This document shows positions 51,826 through 61,565 of a stretch of DNA of 64,000 nucleotides, piece by piece. The stretch is taken from contig CALNXQ010000002.1 in NCBI GenBank assembly GCA_942490535.1, forward strand, positions 186,001 to 250,000, read 5' to 3'. The position numbers and the translations under genes are program-made. The first letter of the stretch is position 1, and every line of letters begins with the position of its first letter. The notes under the pieces were generated by a model that had not been told where the DNA came from, ran no database searches, and worked only from the letters and a program-made list of their open reading frames with translations. Source of the stretch: JAEINY01 sp942490535 (GTDB lineage: Bacteria; Bacteroidota; Bacteroidia; Bacteroidales; Marinilabiliaceae).

Positions 51826-51950
51826 CCGGATATTTTGGAGTTTATAAGTACATCGTGCGCCATTCATTGTTGGCCATTCCATTATCGAAAACACATGGAA
51901 ATAGATAGAACGATAATCACACACAAAAACCCTTGCATTTATTTTCTTAA

Positions 51951-51984
51951 TTTGCATCCGGAAAAAGTAGTTTATCTACTTTTG
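51951..51984 (+). promoter_or_regulatory. Promoter of the 714-residue exported protein gene
   Basis: TTTG (51951-51954) and TACTTTTG (51977-51984) are 22 nt apart, one more than the usual range. The leader would be about 170 nt to the ATG at 52162. Confidence 0.5.
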
Positions 51985-52161
51985 AGTATCCATTTCATTG
52001 GTGTCCGCTAAAAATTTTAATTCAATCATCGATAGATGACTGTTTACAGAACCTCACGAGGTATCCCATTTTACATTCATAGGGTTGAAAATTATTTACC
52101 AGACAAAAGAAAATCCATTGATACAAAACATATAACTAATCACATCAAACGAGTTCCATCC

Positions 52162-54306
52162 ATGCGCTTGCTGTCACTATTTTTATACTTGCTCTTATGC
52201 CTTCAAGCCTTTGCCCAGCAACCACTCAACAGTGAGCAACAAGCCTGGCTTTACCGCATCGTCAAAAAAACACCCGTGCTGGATCGCAATTGGGGACCCT
52301 ATTTTGAGTTTGATGAGGCGTCATTTATAAACGTGAAATATGGACAATACGAAACTGACTATGACGCTATCCTGCAACATCAAATTTCATTTCCGGAAAG
52401 TCTTACCATCCATTATGACAGCATTTCACAAACCTCGCCGGGTCTCCTTTCGGAGGCGGCCATCAAACTGACTTTGTGGGAGCTTAACGAAGCTTTGAAA
52501 GACTGCCTTTATCGACCAGCTCAATGTCGCGATTCCATCTACTCCTATTTCGCTCAACCGCTACAAAAAATAATCCCCCGGCCACTCAATGCCAAACGTT
52601 CCGGAGCGGTTCTCTCCTGTGTGATGCATCCCTCCCTGCCCCTCTCCAAAAAAATAGATCAACTCACGCAGCAACACAAACTGGATTCTGACGATCAGAA
52701 AAAACTCCTGAACCGCTGGCGTCAGCTGGTAACCGACTACGCTTTAACCAACAGTCAAGCGTATTTCCGGCGCCTCTCAGCCGGATCCTCCTTTGCAGGC
52801 ATCACCTTTCTGGCAGCCGGCGAAGGAAGCGGAACGGCCGGGTTACTCTACGAAACAGAACTGAACCCCGAAGACAGTACCAAAGAGTGGTATGGCAAAG
52901 GCATTGGGCTATTTACCTATGAAGTGAAAAACCGGCAACAAACCCTTCGCCCCTTGAGCCATTCCACCGATCAGATACAGCTGCCAGCCAACAAACCAGC
53001 CTCCTTACACATTTCACTTTGGGGATTAAATTCCTCTTTTAAACCCATGATTATTATCACCAACGAATCCAAAAGCTATCACCTGTTTGCCGATTTTGCG
53101 TCAAGGGAATTGTCAGTGGATCCGGCTGCGGGAAGTGGCATCTCACACCTGGATCGCATCGAACAATACCGGTCCAAAAAAATTGAGCCGCTCTTAAAAG
53201 ACCTCCAAAAAGAGGGATCTCTCGGCGCCATTCTCCAAAAAGAATATGGCATTAAATCCGAAATAGAAACCAACCTCAGCCGATTGGAAGCTGAAATTGA
53301 CACCTTACAAAAAGAAACAAATCCCTCCCTGTCGGCCATCGACTATCGCAAGAAACTCATTGACACCAACCTGACCAATTTAACCAAAAAAGAACGGCGC
53401 ATCCACGAATTGGAACAAAAGCTATCCGCTGAATATGCGAAAATAGCCCAGGCCGAAAAGAAGCTGACTGAAATGGAAAGTCTACTAGGCGCCCATCCCC
53501 TAAGCTGGCAAATGAAGGGCGATCACTACCTGTTTGAGGATGGAGTTGTCTTTAATACCCGGACGCAGGATTTGCTATTTCCTGCCAGTGCAACGCCCAC
53601 CAACCTAGATATTCAGCTGCTTTCGGCCGGTTATACACTGGAAGGCGAACAAAAAGACGAAGTACAAATGTATGTGAGTCTCACGGATGCCCCTGCGAAA
53701 AAGGAAAAAGAAAGCATCCAAACGGAGCCCCTCCATTTTCAACAAACATTTTTCTTTTATCCGGATGAATACCATTCTTTCACAGCCCTGCCGGATTCCC
53801 TCACCGTCCTGCTCAAGAAGATTCTTTCGGAAAACAATCATCAACCACTGATCATTCAGGCCACCATTGCACCGCTTCCGGACAGCCTGACACATCCCAC
53901 CACCGGGCTGCTCCCCACTTACTCCAACCACGATCGGGAGTTTGAACAACCCCTAACGCCAGCGGGTCAAAACCGGACCGTAAAACTGGACATCACGCAA
54001 AGCGGAGACACACTCCACATAGTAGCCTATGGCTCAACCGATGTAGTACCTACCCGTTTATCCAAAGTCGATCCGAAACTGCGTAGCCAACTGGGCATAA
54101 CAGTATCTTCAACGCAAAACAATGTTTATTTAAGTGCTTTGCGGGCGCTTGGCGTACTTCAACAAGTATTCACATCCACTGAAAAGAACCATGAGTGGAT
54201 ACCTACCCTGAAAGATGAGTTTGGGATACATGAGGTGGATTCTGAAATTTTACATTCAATCATTGTCCCATTCGCAAGATGCAGAAAACCTTCAATAAGA
54301 CAATAA
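52162..54306 (+). CDS. Large exported coiled-coil protein of unknown function
   Basis: 714 residues from the ATG at 52162, which starts a signal peptide (MRLLSLFLYLLLCLQAFAQ). A frame-open extension of 42 codons upstream has no coding look. A region of about 95 residues near the centre (ESEIETNLSRLEAEIDTLQ-like through KKERRIHELEQKLSAEYAKI and AEKKLTEMESLLG) is a coiled coil. The flanking domains are mixed alpha/beta with polar loops. No family recognised. Periplasmic or surface location is inferred. No operon partner. Confidence 0.75.
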   Translation: MRLLSLFLYLLLCLQAFAQQPLNSEQQAWLYRIVKKTPVLDRNWGPYFEFDEASFINVKYGQYETDYDAILQHQISFPESLTIHYDSISQTSPGLLSEAAIKLTLWELNEALKDCLYRPAQCRDSIYSYFAQPLQKIIPRPLNAKRSGAVLSCVMHPSLPLSKKIDQLTQQHKLDSDDQKKLLNRWRQLVTDYALTNSQAYFRRLSAGSSFAGITFLAAGEGSGTAGLLYETELNPEDSTKEWYGKGIGLFTYEVKNRQQTLRPLSHSTDQIQLPANKPASLHISLWGLNSSFKPMIIITNESKSYHLFADFASRELSVDPAAGSGISHLDRIEQYRSKKIEPLLKDLQKEGSLGAILQKEYGIKSEIETNLSRLEAEIDTLQKETNPSLSAIDYRKKLIDTNLTNLTKKERRIHELEQKLSAEYAKIAQAEKKLTEMESLLGAHPLSWQMKGDHYLFEDGVVFNTRTQDLLFPASATPTNLDIQLLSAGYTLEGEQKDEVQMYVSLTDAPAKKEKESIQTEPLHFQQTFFFYPDEYHSFTALPDSLTVLLKKILSENNHQPLIIQATIAPLPDSLTHPTTGLLPTYSNHDREFEQPLTPAGQNRTVKLDITQSGDTLHIVAYGSTDVVPTRLSKVDPKLRSQLGITVSSTQNNVYLSALRALGVLQQVFTSTEKNHEWIPTLKDEFGIHEVDSEILHSIIVPFARCRKPSIRQ

Positions 54307-54509
54307 GCTCATCCCCTATACAACTCCTTTTTATCCACAGATTAAGAGAATTAGGCAGATTCTCATCAGACCACTGATTATGACCATAAGTTATCTCTCC
54401 TTTATTGTTTTTGGTTGGATTGAAATGATAAATATTGATTAACGATTTTTGATTTCAGAAATCAGTGTTCTTCAATTAGTGTTCGATATTCATTATTCAG
54501 TGATCTACC

Positions 54510-56228
54510 TCAGTCCTCCACCTCGCTGTAGATCCTTATTTCATCCTCCGCCCGCTGTTCCTCACCGGCCAGATAGGATTCGAGCAATTGCTGCGTGAAA
54601 CGCCCCCTGGTCTTCACCTGCAAATGCGCCGGCAAGCGATCGTAGATGCGAAAGAAATTCTTCACCGTAGTGGGTGAGGTAAACACTATCCCAAAGAACT
54701 CGTCCAGATTATGACGGGCCACATTATCGGGCAATTCATTGTGGTAGATCACAATGGTATCAATGCGGTTACCCAGCTTGCTTAAGCCAGCCGGCAACAC
54801 CGATAAACCGGCGGTGGAGCAAGGCAGCAGAATGTTTTCACCTTCCACTCCCTTTGCTTTAAATGCTTCTAAAAAGGACACCGCAGCATTGTCCTCTGTT
54901 TCCGGAGTCACCCTCAAGCCAAATTCACGCAACGCCTTTGAAGTGGCATTACCCAACGAAGAGAGCGTCACGTGGCCCAGTGCCCGCACATCCTTTCCGG
55001 CCTCAAACAACAATCTGAAAAATTCTTTCACGGCAAATGGGGTAGCAAATACGATGCGATCGTACCGCTGCAAATCGGATAAGATGGCAAAGAGTGCTTC
55101 ATCCAAAGGAACCGGGGCTATTTTGATCAACGGGGTATGAATCAACACGCCATTTTCGGCGAAATCAGCAGCATCGGTGCCGGTGTACAACCACTTGCGC
55201 CCTTGCGCCCGCACGTCGTGCGATGCCGTATAACCCACCATCACCAGTGATGGAGCCGGTAACAGGCTTTGACTATCCGCCAGTTCAGACAGAGTATACC
55301 GCCGAATCTCTTCATCGGGCATAGAGGCATTGCGCACCACCGCCACCGGCGTTTGAGGGGCCCATCCTTCAGCCTGCAGGCGATGGGCCCAATCTTTTTG
55401 CTGCGACGCCCCCATGTAAAACACCAGGGTATCTGCTTTGGGTAATTTATTGATCTCAGCATTGTGCCCTAGCGCAAAAGCTACCGAAGTGGAGATACCG
55501 CGCGAAGTCAGGGGAATAATGCCCGAAGCGGCAGCAGCTGAAGCAGCGGTGATACCGGGAACGATTTCCGCTTCCACAAAACGGCGCTTCAGGTAATGGT
55601 ACTCTTCACCACCTCGTCCAAAAACCAGGGGATCCCCGCCTTTCAGGCGCACAACCCGCTTTCCCTTTGCTGCGGCCTGAAACAATAAGGCATTGATATC
55701 CTCCTGCCGGAAACTATGCTGTCCTTTGCGCTTACCCACATAGACTTTTTCGGCCAGGTACTGATCCAGAACAGAGGCTTCCAACAAATCATCGTAAAAG
55801 ATGATATGTGCTGTCTGCAGCAGCTTTTCAGTTTTAATGGTCATCAATTCGGGATTACCGGGACCGAAACCGGCAATACTCACTTTACCATAGCGGGTTC
55901 GTAAATCCGGTAATTTTAAAAATGCCAAATCTCCGGCTGCTGATTTTAGGGTAATCAGCACCAAGGGATCGGCAGCATCCAACGGATTTTCCAAAACCGC
56001 CAGCACCTCCAGCGCTTCATGAAACGGATACGCCACACGACTTTGACGCATCAATAAAGCGTCAGCATCCTGCATCAACAAACCACACACCTCACCGGCG
56101 GAAACAGCAGCGGGCTGATCGCGCTGAAAACGCCATTGTAATTCCACCTCGTGATTAACTAAACGGTTATAAAGCTGCAGGAAATAATCCAGCGCCGGTT
56201 CAAAACTGATGATGCTAATGGTTTGCAT
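54510..56228 (-). CDS. Fused uroporphyrinogen-III C-methyltransferase and uroporphyrinogen-III synthase
   Basis: 572 residues. Residues about 115-345 are CobA/SUMT, with VSIAGFGPGNPELMTIKTEK, RVVRLKGGDPLVFGRGGEE and EIVPGITAASAAAASGIIPL. Residues about 365-560 are HemD-like (YDRIVFATPFAVKEFFRLL, and IVFTSPTTVKNFFRIYD). The first 110 residues are an extra domain whose LEVLAVLENPLDAADPLVLI faintly recalls the central part of porphobilinogen deaminase HemC. The fusion makes precorrin-2 for siroheme. Last gene of the sulfite-reduction cluster, so it provides the CysI cofactor. Confidence 0.92.
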   Translation of the reverse strand: MQTISIISFEPALDYFLQLYNRLVNHEVELQWRFQRDQPAAVSAGEVCGLLMQDADALLMRQSRVAYPFHEALEVLAVLENPLDAADPLVLITLKSAAGDLAFLKLPDLRTRYGKVSIAGFGPGNPELMTIKTEKLLQTAHIIFYDDLLEASVLDQYLAEKVYVGKRKGQHSFRQEDINALLFQAAAKGKRVVRLKGGDPLVFGRGGEEYHYLKRRFVEAEIVPGITAASAAAASGIIPLTSRGISTSVAFALGHNAEINKLPKADTLVFYMGASQQKDWAHRLQAEGWAPQTPVAVVRNASMPDEEIRRYTLSELADSQSLLPAPSLVMVGYTASHDVRAQGRKWLYTGTDAADFAENGVLIHTPLIKIAPVPLDEALFAILSDLQRYDRIVFATPFAVKEFFRLLFEAGKDVRALGHVTLSSLGNATSKALREFGLRVTPETEDNAAVSFLEAFKAKGVEGENILLPCSTAGLSVLPAGLSKLGNRIDTIVIYHNELPDNVARHNLDEFFGIVFTSPTTVKNFFRIYDRLPAHLQVKTRGRFTQQLLESYLAGEEQRAEDEIRIYSEVED

Positions 56229-56327
56229 GCTGATGAGTGATTAATAATTGGTGGTTAATGGCTATAAAAATATCTCTTTTATAATTAGGATTCTTTAAGG
56301 TTTATTACACCCGATTAAAGTCGGTTA

Positions 56328-56828
56328 TTAAGGCTTGGCCTCCATCACTTTTCGCCCTTCCTCTTTGGTGATGATGGGATTAATTTCACCGGCCTCCACT
56401 TTATCACGGATGGCATTACGCCACTGAATGGAGCCATAGACGTTTTCGCCATTGGAACTCACCGCCACCGTCATGTGATCCTTTTTATAGATGGCCGGCG
56501 ACACAAAATCACAATTGGATGGCTTATCCACCACGTTGACCAGGCACCGGTAACGACGTCCATCCTGCCGGATGCGGCTATTGAGCGCCTGGTCATCGGT
56601 GGCCGCATACACCAACAGATGACCACTCAGGTCCGCCGGCTCATACCCCTTTTCGACAATCTCAATAAACGGGCGCTGCCGGATCTCAGCGACTACTTCG
56701 AGGGCAATCACTTTGATGCGTTGCGTAAAGCGTTCCAGCGATTCAATCTTATGAATGGCTACTTTTCCACCCCCAATGATGAGGATGGTTTCGTCTTCGA
56801 TGTTAACGGATATGGGTAAAAAGTTCAT
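56328..56828 (-). CDS. Precorrin-2 dehydrogenase / sirohydrochlorin ferrochelatase (CysG-N/Met8-like)
   Basis: 166 residues. NAD-binding IIGGGKVAIHKIESLERF near the N terminus, a conserved Asp region in VYAATDDQALNSRI, NVVDKPSNCDFVSPAIYKKD, and the SSNG segment in VAVSSNGENVYGSIQW. It oxidises precorrin-2 to sirohydrochlorin and may insert iron. It lies 57 bp after the DUF2061 gene and 99 bp before the CobA-HemD fusion, completing siroheme synthesis together with it. Confidence 0.92.
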   Translation of the reverse strand: MNFLPISVNIEDETILIIGGGKVAIHKIESLERFTQRIKVIALEVVAEIRQRPFIEIVEKGYEPADLSGHLLVYAATDDQALNSRIRQDGRRYRCLVNVVDKPSNCDFVSPAIYKKDHMTVAVSSNGENVYGSIQWRNAIRDKVEAGEINPIITKEEGRKVMEAKP

Positions 56829-56885
56829 GTGTATCTATATTTAAGCGATAAGGTGGATAAATGGCTTCAATAGTGGTTTACCCCT

Positions 56886-57125
56886 TTAAATCTGATAGTC
56901 AGGGGCCACTGTTTTCTCTTTTCCAAACCGCATGCGGTTCCATAGGCGCTCGTGAAAATAATAAAGGATCAACTTGGTAAAGACCTCCACGGCACTAATG
57001 GAAACAGCCAACCCTACTTTTCCGGTAATCACATAGGATACAATAAATGTATCAATGGTGCCGGTGACGCGCCATGAAATGGTTTTAACGATGCTTCGGT
57101 ATCTTTTTTCTTTCATTGTTCTCAT
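56886..57125 (-). CDS. DUF2061 small membrane protein
   Basis: 79 residues (ATG at 57116 also possible). The KTISWRVTGTIDTFIVSYVI motif and KLILYYFHERLWNRM are characteristic of DUF2061, with two transmembrane helices. In many bacteria this domain sits beside or is fused to sulfate-assimilation enzymes. Here it lies between cysI and the siroheme genes, fitting that pattern; its biochemical role is unknown. Array C separates it from cysI. Confidence 0.88.
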   Translation of the reverse strand: MRTMKEKRYRSIVKTISWRVTGTIDTFIVSYVITGKVGLAVSISAVEVFTKLILYYFHERLWNRMRFGKEKTVAPDYQI

Positions 57126-57209
57126 GTATTCTATTTCATAGAGCGATGCCCTATGCAGTTAATAGCAGCCCCAATGAGGGCCGCTAATTACACACCCACT
57201 CTGTAAATT

Positions 57210-57398
57210 CCTGACGTTTTCGCGATAATACCTGACACTTTCCCATTACTAGCTGACGTTATCGCAATGTTTCCTGATGCTTTCACATTTCTGCCTGATG
57301 CGCTTATAAAATTACCAGTCATATTTGGGTAAAAACCTGATACGTTCATGTATCTATCCGACATCATGACGTTTATACCTGACAATTTCATGAATAAT
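57210..57398. repeat. Degenerate tandem array C, strict 21-bp period
   Basis: Nine units start at 57210, 57231, 57252, 57273, 57294, 57315, 57336, 57357 and 57378, exactly 21 bp apart. Each starts CCTGA (seven units nearly exact; variants GCTGA, CCAGT and TCCGA) with YRYTTTC next and an A/T-rich end. Because 21 is a multiple of three, the minus strand has an open frame of 67 codons (57391-57188) with an SG pair in most heptads. The array lies between cysI and the DUF2061 gene, in the direction of transcription. Confidence 0.85.
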
Positions 57399-57406
57399 CT
57401 TTACCT

Positions 57407-59125
57407 CTATCGGATGACACTCACCACCGGTGGTGCCTTCACAATCTGCCGGCGTACCACAAAATTCCCGAAGGATTCCTTCGCCAAACGTTCTGCAGCA
57501 TACTGTTCAAACAAGGGATCCAAGGCATCCAGAATCTCCTGCTCGCCTAACATTTCTTTATACAAGGCATTCAAGCGATCGCCTGAGAAGCCTGCTCCCA
57601 AGTAAAGGTTGTATTTGCCGGGTGCCCGTCCTACCAAACCAATTTCTCCCAGAAAAGGACGGCCACAGCCATTGGGACAGCCGGTCATGCGGATCAGAAT
57701 ATCATCATTGGTGAGGCCATGTTTATCGAGTAACACTTCCAGCTTCGTATTGAGCGATGGCAAGTACCGTTCGGCCTCAGCAAAAGCCATGGTACAGGTA
57801 TTGAGCGCCACACAGGCGATGGCATGGCGGCGTAATCCGGAAATTTTAGCGCCATCGCCAATCCCATATTTCCCCAAAACAGCATCCACCTGAGCCCGGT
57901 CGTTAGCATCCACATTCCCAATGACCAAGCCCTGGTTACCTGTTAAGCGAAAATCGGACACATGCAAGGCCGCCAGCTCCCGCAAACCGGTTCGCAACGG
58001 AAGCTGATCCGTGTCCTGAATGCGCCCATGTTCAATAAAAAGTCCTAAAAACCACTTGCCGGAAGCCGCTTGTTTCCAACCAAACACATCACCATTGGAG
58101 GTGAATTGATAGGGTCTGCTCCCTTCCAAAGAGAAACCAAGACGTTCGTGCAGCAAGGCCACAAAATTATCCGAGCCAAGGCGATCCAGCGTGTATTTCA
58201 AACGGGCCAGTTTCCGGTTTTCACGGTTGCCATAATCCCGCTGAATCTTCACCACTTCTTCGATCACTTGCAACGCCTGGTCTTTGGGAACATAACCAAT
58301 GACATCGGCCAGGCGCGGATAGGTTTCCGGCATGCCATAGGTCTTGCCCATACCGCCACCAACGGCTACATTATAACCCAATAGCCGTCCTTCCCTTTCA
58401 ATGGCAATTAAGCCGATGTCATTGGCAAACACATCCGTGTCGTTATAGGGCGGCACAGCAATGGCAATCTTGAATTTCCGCGGCAAGTAAGTCTTGCCAT
58501 AAAGAGGCTCCTGATCCTTTTCACCACCCGACAGCAACTCCTTATTCAACCATATTTCATGATAAGCAGTAGTCCGGGGCAACAAGTGGTCACTGATTTC
58601 CTTTGCAAATGCAGCCAATTCAGGCACCACAGGCGACAACCCTTCATTGGAGGGGCCCATCACATTGCGGTTCACGTCACCACAGGCTGCTATGGAATCC
58701 AGCAATGAGGCATTGATGCCCTGCATGGTTTTCTGCAGATTGCGCTTAATGATACCATGCAACTGAAAGGCCTGACGGGTGGTTAATTTCATGGTGCCAT
58801 TGCCGTACTCATCGGCCAGCTTATCCAATGCGAGCCATTGTTCCGCAGTGGCTACCCCGGCCGGCACCCGGGCGCGAATCATGAAGCTGTAAAGAGGCTC
58901 CAGCTTTTGGCGTTTGCGTTCCTCATCCAGATCGCGGTCGGTTTGCTGGTAACTGCCGTGAAACTTGATGAGTTGGGTATCGTCGGCCGCAATAGCGCCT
59001 GTTGCCTCATCGGCCAGGCTCGCTACCAGACTTCCTCTTAAAAAATGACTGTTGATTTTGATGTGCTCCACTTCGGAGGGTGTCCACTCCTGTGGTTGAG
59101 GGAGCTTTGTATGTTTTGTACTCAT
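57407..59125 (-). CDS. cysI: Assimilatory sulfite reductase hemoprotein subunit
   Basis: 572 residues. Two ferredoxin-like half-domains and two catalytic domains. The 4Fe-4S/siroheme cysteines are in CVALNTCTMAFAEAERY (C-x5-C) and MTGCPNGCGRPFLGEIG (C-x3-C). Upstream signatures include TTRQAFQLHGIIKRNLQ and CGDVNRNVMGPSN. It reduces sulfite to sulfide with electrons from the CysJ flavoprotein encoded 231 bp upstream. No dedicated promoter is obvious in the gap, so cysJ-cysI may be one transcript. Confidence 0.96.
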   Translation of the reverse strand: MSTKHTKLPQPQEWTPSEVEHIKINSHFLRGSLVASLADEATGAIAADDTQLIKFHGSYQQTDRDLDEERKRQKLEPLYSFMIRARVPAGVATAEQWLALDKLADEYGNGTMKLTTRQAFQLHGIIKRNLQKTMQGINASLLDSIAACGDVNRNVMGPSNEGLSPVVPELAAFAKEISDHLLPRTTAYHEIWLNKELLSGGEKDQEPLYGKTYLPRKFKIAIAVPPYNDTDVFANDIGLIAIEREGRLLGYNVAVGGGMGKTYGMPETYPRLADVIGYVPKDQALQVIEEVVKIQRDYGNRENRKLARLKYTLDRLGSDNFVALLHERLGFSLEGSRPYQFTSNGDVFGWKQAASGKWFLGLFIEHGRIQDTDQLPLRTGLRELAALHVSDFRLTGNQGLVIGNVDANDRAQVDAVLGKYGIGDGAKISGLRRHAIACVALNTCTMAFAEAERYLPSLNTKLEVLLDKHGLTNDDILIRMTGCPNGCGRPFLGEIGLVGRAPGKYNLYLGAGFSGDRLNALYKEMLGEQEILDALDPLFEQYAAERLAKESFGNFVVRRQIVKAPPVVSVIR

Positions 59126-59356
59126 TGGTTCTTGTGGTTAATGGATTTAAATGATGTGGCTTTTACTGATACTTGTGATTCTTGAATTATTTGTTTGAAA
59201 ATGGACAAGCTTCGCTATAGAGCTCTTTTATTTCGGCGCTTACATTGACCTTTACTTATTAAACAAAGTGCATTGCGCCGCATTTCAAATACCTCCAAGG
59301 GTTCAGGTACGCTACTCGAATAAGCTTAGGAAACAGATTATGGCCGATACGTCACT

Positions 59357-61147
59357 TTAATAAACATCCTCCTGGTAGCGGTGCTTTTGGCGCCACTCCA
59401 ACAATTGCTGATCCGCCTGTTCCGGTGTTAATCCGCCTTGCTCCTGCAGAATTTCTTTGAAAGCCTGCTTCACATCACCGGCCATTTGCTTCCGGTCGCC
59501 ACATACATAGATGTGCGCCCCTTCCTGCAGCCAGGCCCACACTTCGCCGGCTTTTTGCCGGAGGCGATGCTGCACGTAGATCTTCTCCTGCTGATCGCGC
59601 GAGAAGGCTACATCCAGGTTAGTGAGCACGCCTTGCTGACGGTATTTCAACCATTCGGCCTGATACAGGAAATCTGTTTCGAAATGCTGATCGCCAAAGA
59701 ACAGCCAATTCTTCCCGGACGCATCGGTTGCGTCCCGTTCCTGAATAAATGCCCGAAACGGTGCCACTCCTGTTCCCGGTCCAATGAGAATCACGGGTAC
59801 CTCACTTTGTTGGGGCAAGCGAAAGCCTTCATTGGATTTCACCCGTACATTAACAGTTTGCCCCGGTTTTAATTGATCAGCGATAAAAGTGGAACAAACT
59901 CCGTTTCGCTCCCGCTCCTTTTTGGAATAGCGCACGGCACTCACAGTAAGGTGCACTTCGTCCTCCACTTCCTGCTGTGAAGAAGCGATGGAATAGGCCC
60001 GGGGCGGTAATTTCCGCAACGCATCCACCAATTGCTGAGGTATAATGTTCAGAGGATACTCGGTGACAACATCCAATAAATCCGTTCCGGTTAGATACCC
60101 GGCCAATGCACTTCGGTTGTCCAGCAGTTTATTCAAGGTTGTCTCCTCTACAAAAGCCGATAATTTGGTTAATACCGGTAAAGTCACAACGGTAAGTTCA
60201 TAATGATTGATCAGGGCTTGCTTTAAGGGAAGTTCCCGGCTATTGAGCTGCACCACTTCCCGGCCAGTGAATCCTAACTGAGTCAGGATGGCATCCACCA
60301 ATTTTTCATCATTGGACGCAAACACTTCAAGCGCATCACCTGGTTGGTAAGTCAGACCCGTATCTTCCAGAGACAACTCCACATGGTACGTTTCCTTTTT
60401 TGATCCGCGGCCATTGATCAACACCTTATTCAAGACCTCAACAGGCACAATGGCATCCATTGGCATTACCGGAGCATTCTCGGTTGATGGAGCCTCAACC
60501 CGCTCCGACGGGCCCACCGGAAACAGGTGCAAAACAGACGTGGCCGTTGCAGTAAGATGCTCTTTGAAATCCACATCCAACAAAATCGGATCCCCCAAAG
60601 CAAAGGCCCCACGCTGTTTTAAACGGTCGTGAAAATCAAGACCTGTCTGACAGAAGTTCAAATAACTACTATCACCCAAGGCAATCACAGCAAACTGCAA
60701 CTGATCCAGCTGACCGGCCCGTTTCCCACTCAGCAACTGGTGTAACTCTTCAGCCACCACCGGTGGGTGGCCTTCGCCATGGGTAGATACCACGACAATC
60801 AGTTGCGATTCCTGCTTCAGTTGCTTCACTTTATAATCGGCCATGCTGACCAAGGTTACTTCCCGGCCCTGCTGTGTAGCCACCTCCGCCACATAGGTGG
60901 CCACTTGTTTGGAATTCCCCGAATGCGAACCAAATAAAATGGTTAATGAACCGGCCGCTGTAGAAGGTGCTTCCGAAGTGACTACCGCCGCATTTGCAAC
61001 AGCAGCGTTTCCTGTACCCGATAAACCCACACCCGACAGGTAACCGCCCAACCAAAGTAACTGATCTTTGGACAATTCCTTTATCAATTGGTTGGCCTTA
61101 CCCCACAATTCATGTGGTAAAACATCAGTATCAAGTTGATATGACAT
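59357..61147 (-). CDS. cysJ: Sulfite reductase flavoprotein subunit
   Basis: 596 residues. FMN-binding flavodoxin domain (about 65-210, FGSHSGNSKQVATYVAEVA), FAD domain with PPRAYSIASSQQEVEDEVHL, and NADPH-binding part IGPGTGVAPFRAFIQERDA with a C-terminal RYQEDVY. It passes electrons from NADPH through FAD and FMN to CysI. The gap to the upstream cysK is 418 bp, so it probably has its own promoter under the same sulfur control. Confidence 0.96.
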   Translation of the reverse strand: MSYQLDTDVLPHELWGKANQLIKELSKDQLLWLGGYLSGVGLSGTGNAAVANAAVVTSEAPSTAAGSLTILFGSHSGNSKQVATYVAEVATQQGREVTLVSMADYKVKQLKQESQLIVVVSTHGEGHPPVVAEELHQLLSGKRAGQLDQLQFAVIALGDSSYLNFCQTGLDFHDRLKQRGAFALGDPILLDVDFKEHLTATATSVLHLFPVGPSERVEAPSTENAPVMPMDAIVPVEVLNKVLINGRGSKKETYHVELSLEDTGLTYQPGDALEVFASNDEKLVDAILTQLGFTGREVVQLNSRELPLKQALINHYELTVVTLPVLTKLSAFVEETTLNKLLDNRSALAGYLTGTDLLDVVTEYPLNIIPQQLVDALRKLPPRAYSIASSQQEVEDEVHLTVSAVRYSKKERERNGVCSTFIADQLKPGQTVNVRVKSNEGFRLPQQSEVPVILIGPGTGVAPFRAFIQERDATDASGKNWLFFGDQHFETDFLYQAEWLKYRQQGVLTNLDVAFSRDQQEKIYVQHRLRQKAGEVWAWLQEGAHIYVCGDRKQMAGDVKQAFKEILQEQGGLTPEQADQQLLEWRQKHRYQEDVY

Positions 61148-61565
61148 AGTATCTTGCTAAAATATAGTTAATACAATACCAGGATGCCTTACCAGATTGT
61201 TAGAGTTTAAGATTGGAGACAAACAACTTTTCAACTACCATGTCGAAATGAAACCATAGTACGTCTTGCCAATCCTACAATTTAGCGCATCCAAAAAAAT
61301 AAAAAAGATCGTCAACTCATAAATTGACGTCATGAAAAAAAAATGGAAACATCGGCCTTTGGTGACCGGAAAAGAGGATTACGCCCCCAAGGGCATTCGA
61401 AGCTGACAACAGCAAAAGACGGAGAAGTAATTCATAACAGCAATCTTTTATAAGAGCTTACAAACAGACGGTTCTTTGATGAGCTTCCCCGGATGGCAGT
61501 CCGGGAAAGCTCTTTATCAACACAAAGAATTACAAATTGTCTAAAATTATAAGTAATTAAGTCAG
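61148..61565. other. 418-bp intergenic region between cysK and cysJ
   Basis: No convincing gene. It holds a 13-bp-stem hairpin (61481-61512), a CGTCAA/TTGACG inverted repeat near 61313-61331, and a 24-codon plus frame at 61332 that I do not trust. The cysJ promoter should lie in its left half; no TAnnTTTG element stands out on the minus strand. Confidence 0.55.
61481..61512 (-). repeat. 13-bp hairpin after cysK
   Basis: GAGCTTCCCCGGA and TCCGGGAAAGCTC pair over 13 positions with one G-T and a 6-nt loop. It lies 54 bp past the cysK stop. There is no T run on the minus strand, so it may stabilise or process the 3' end of the Rrf2-cysK mRNA. Confidence 0.65.

Noticed and set aside
54307..54509. 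Further tandem array
   Set aside because: Short motifs such as TTAGTGTTC and TCAGTG recur but without a fixed period, consistent with A/T-rich low complexity.
61332..61406. 24-codon plus frame beginning at 61332
   Set aside because: Antisense to the operon direction, no signal or leader pattern, and no promoter or terminator in support.
61148..61565. SAM- or cysteine-type riboswitch before cysJ
   Set aside because: The strong hairpin at 61481-61512 lies nearer the cysK end, has no attached conserved core and no T run; no known riboswitch consensus could be recognised.
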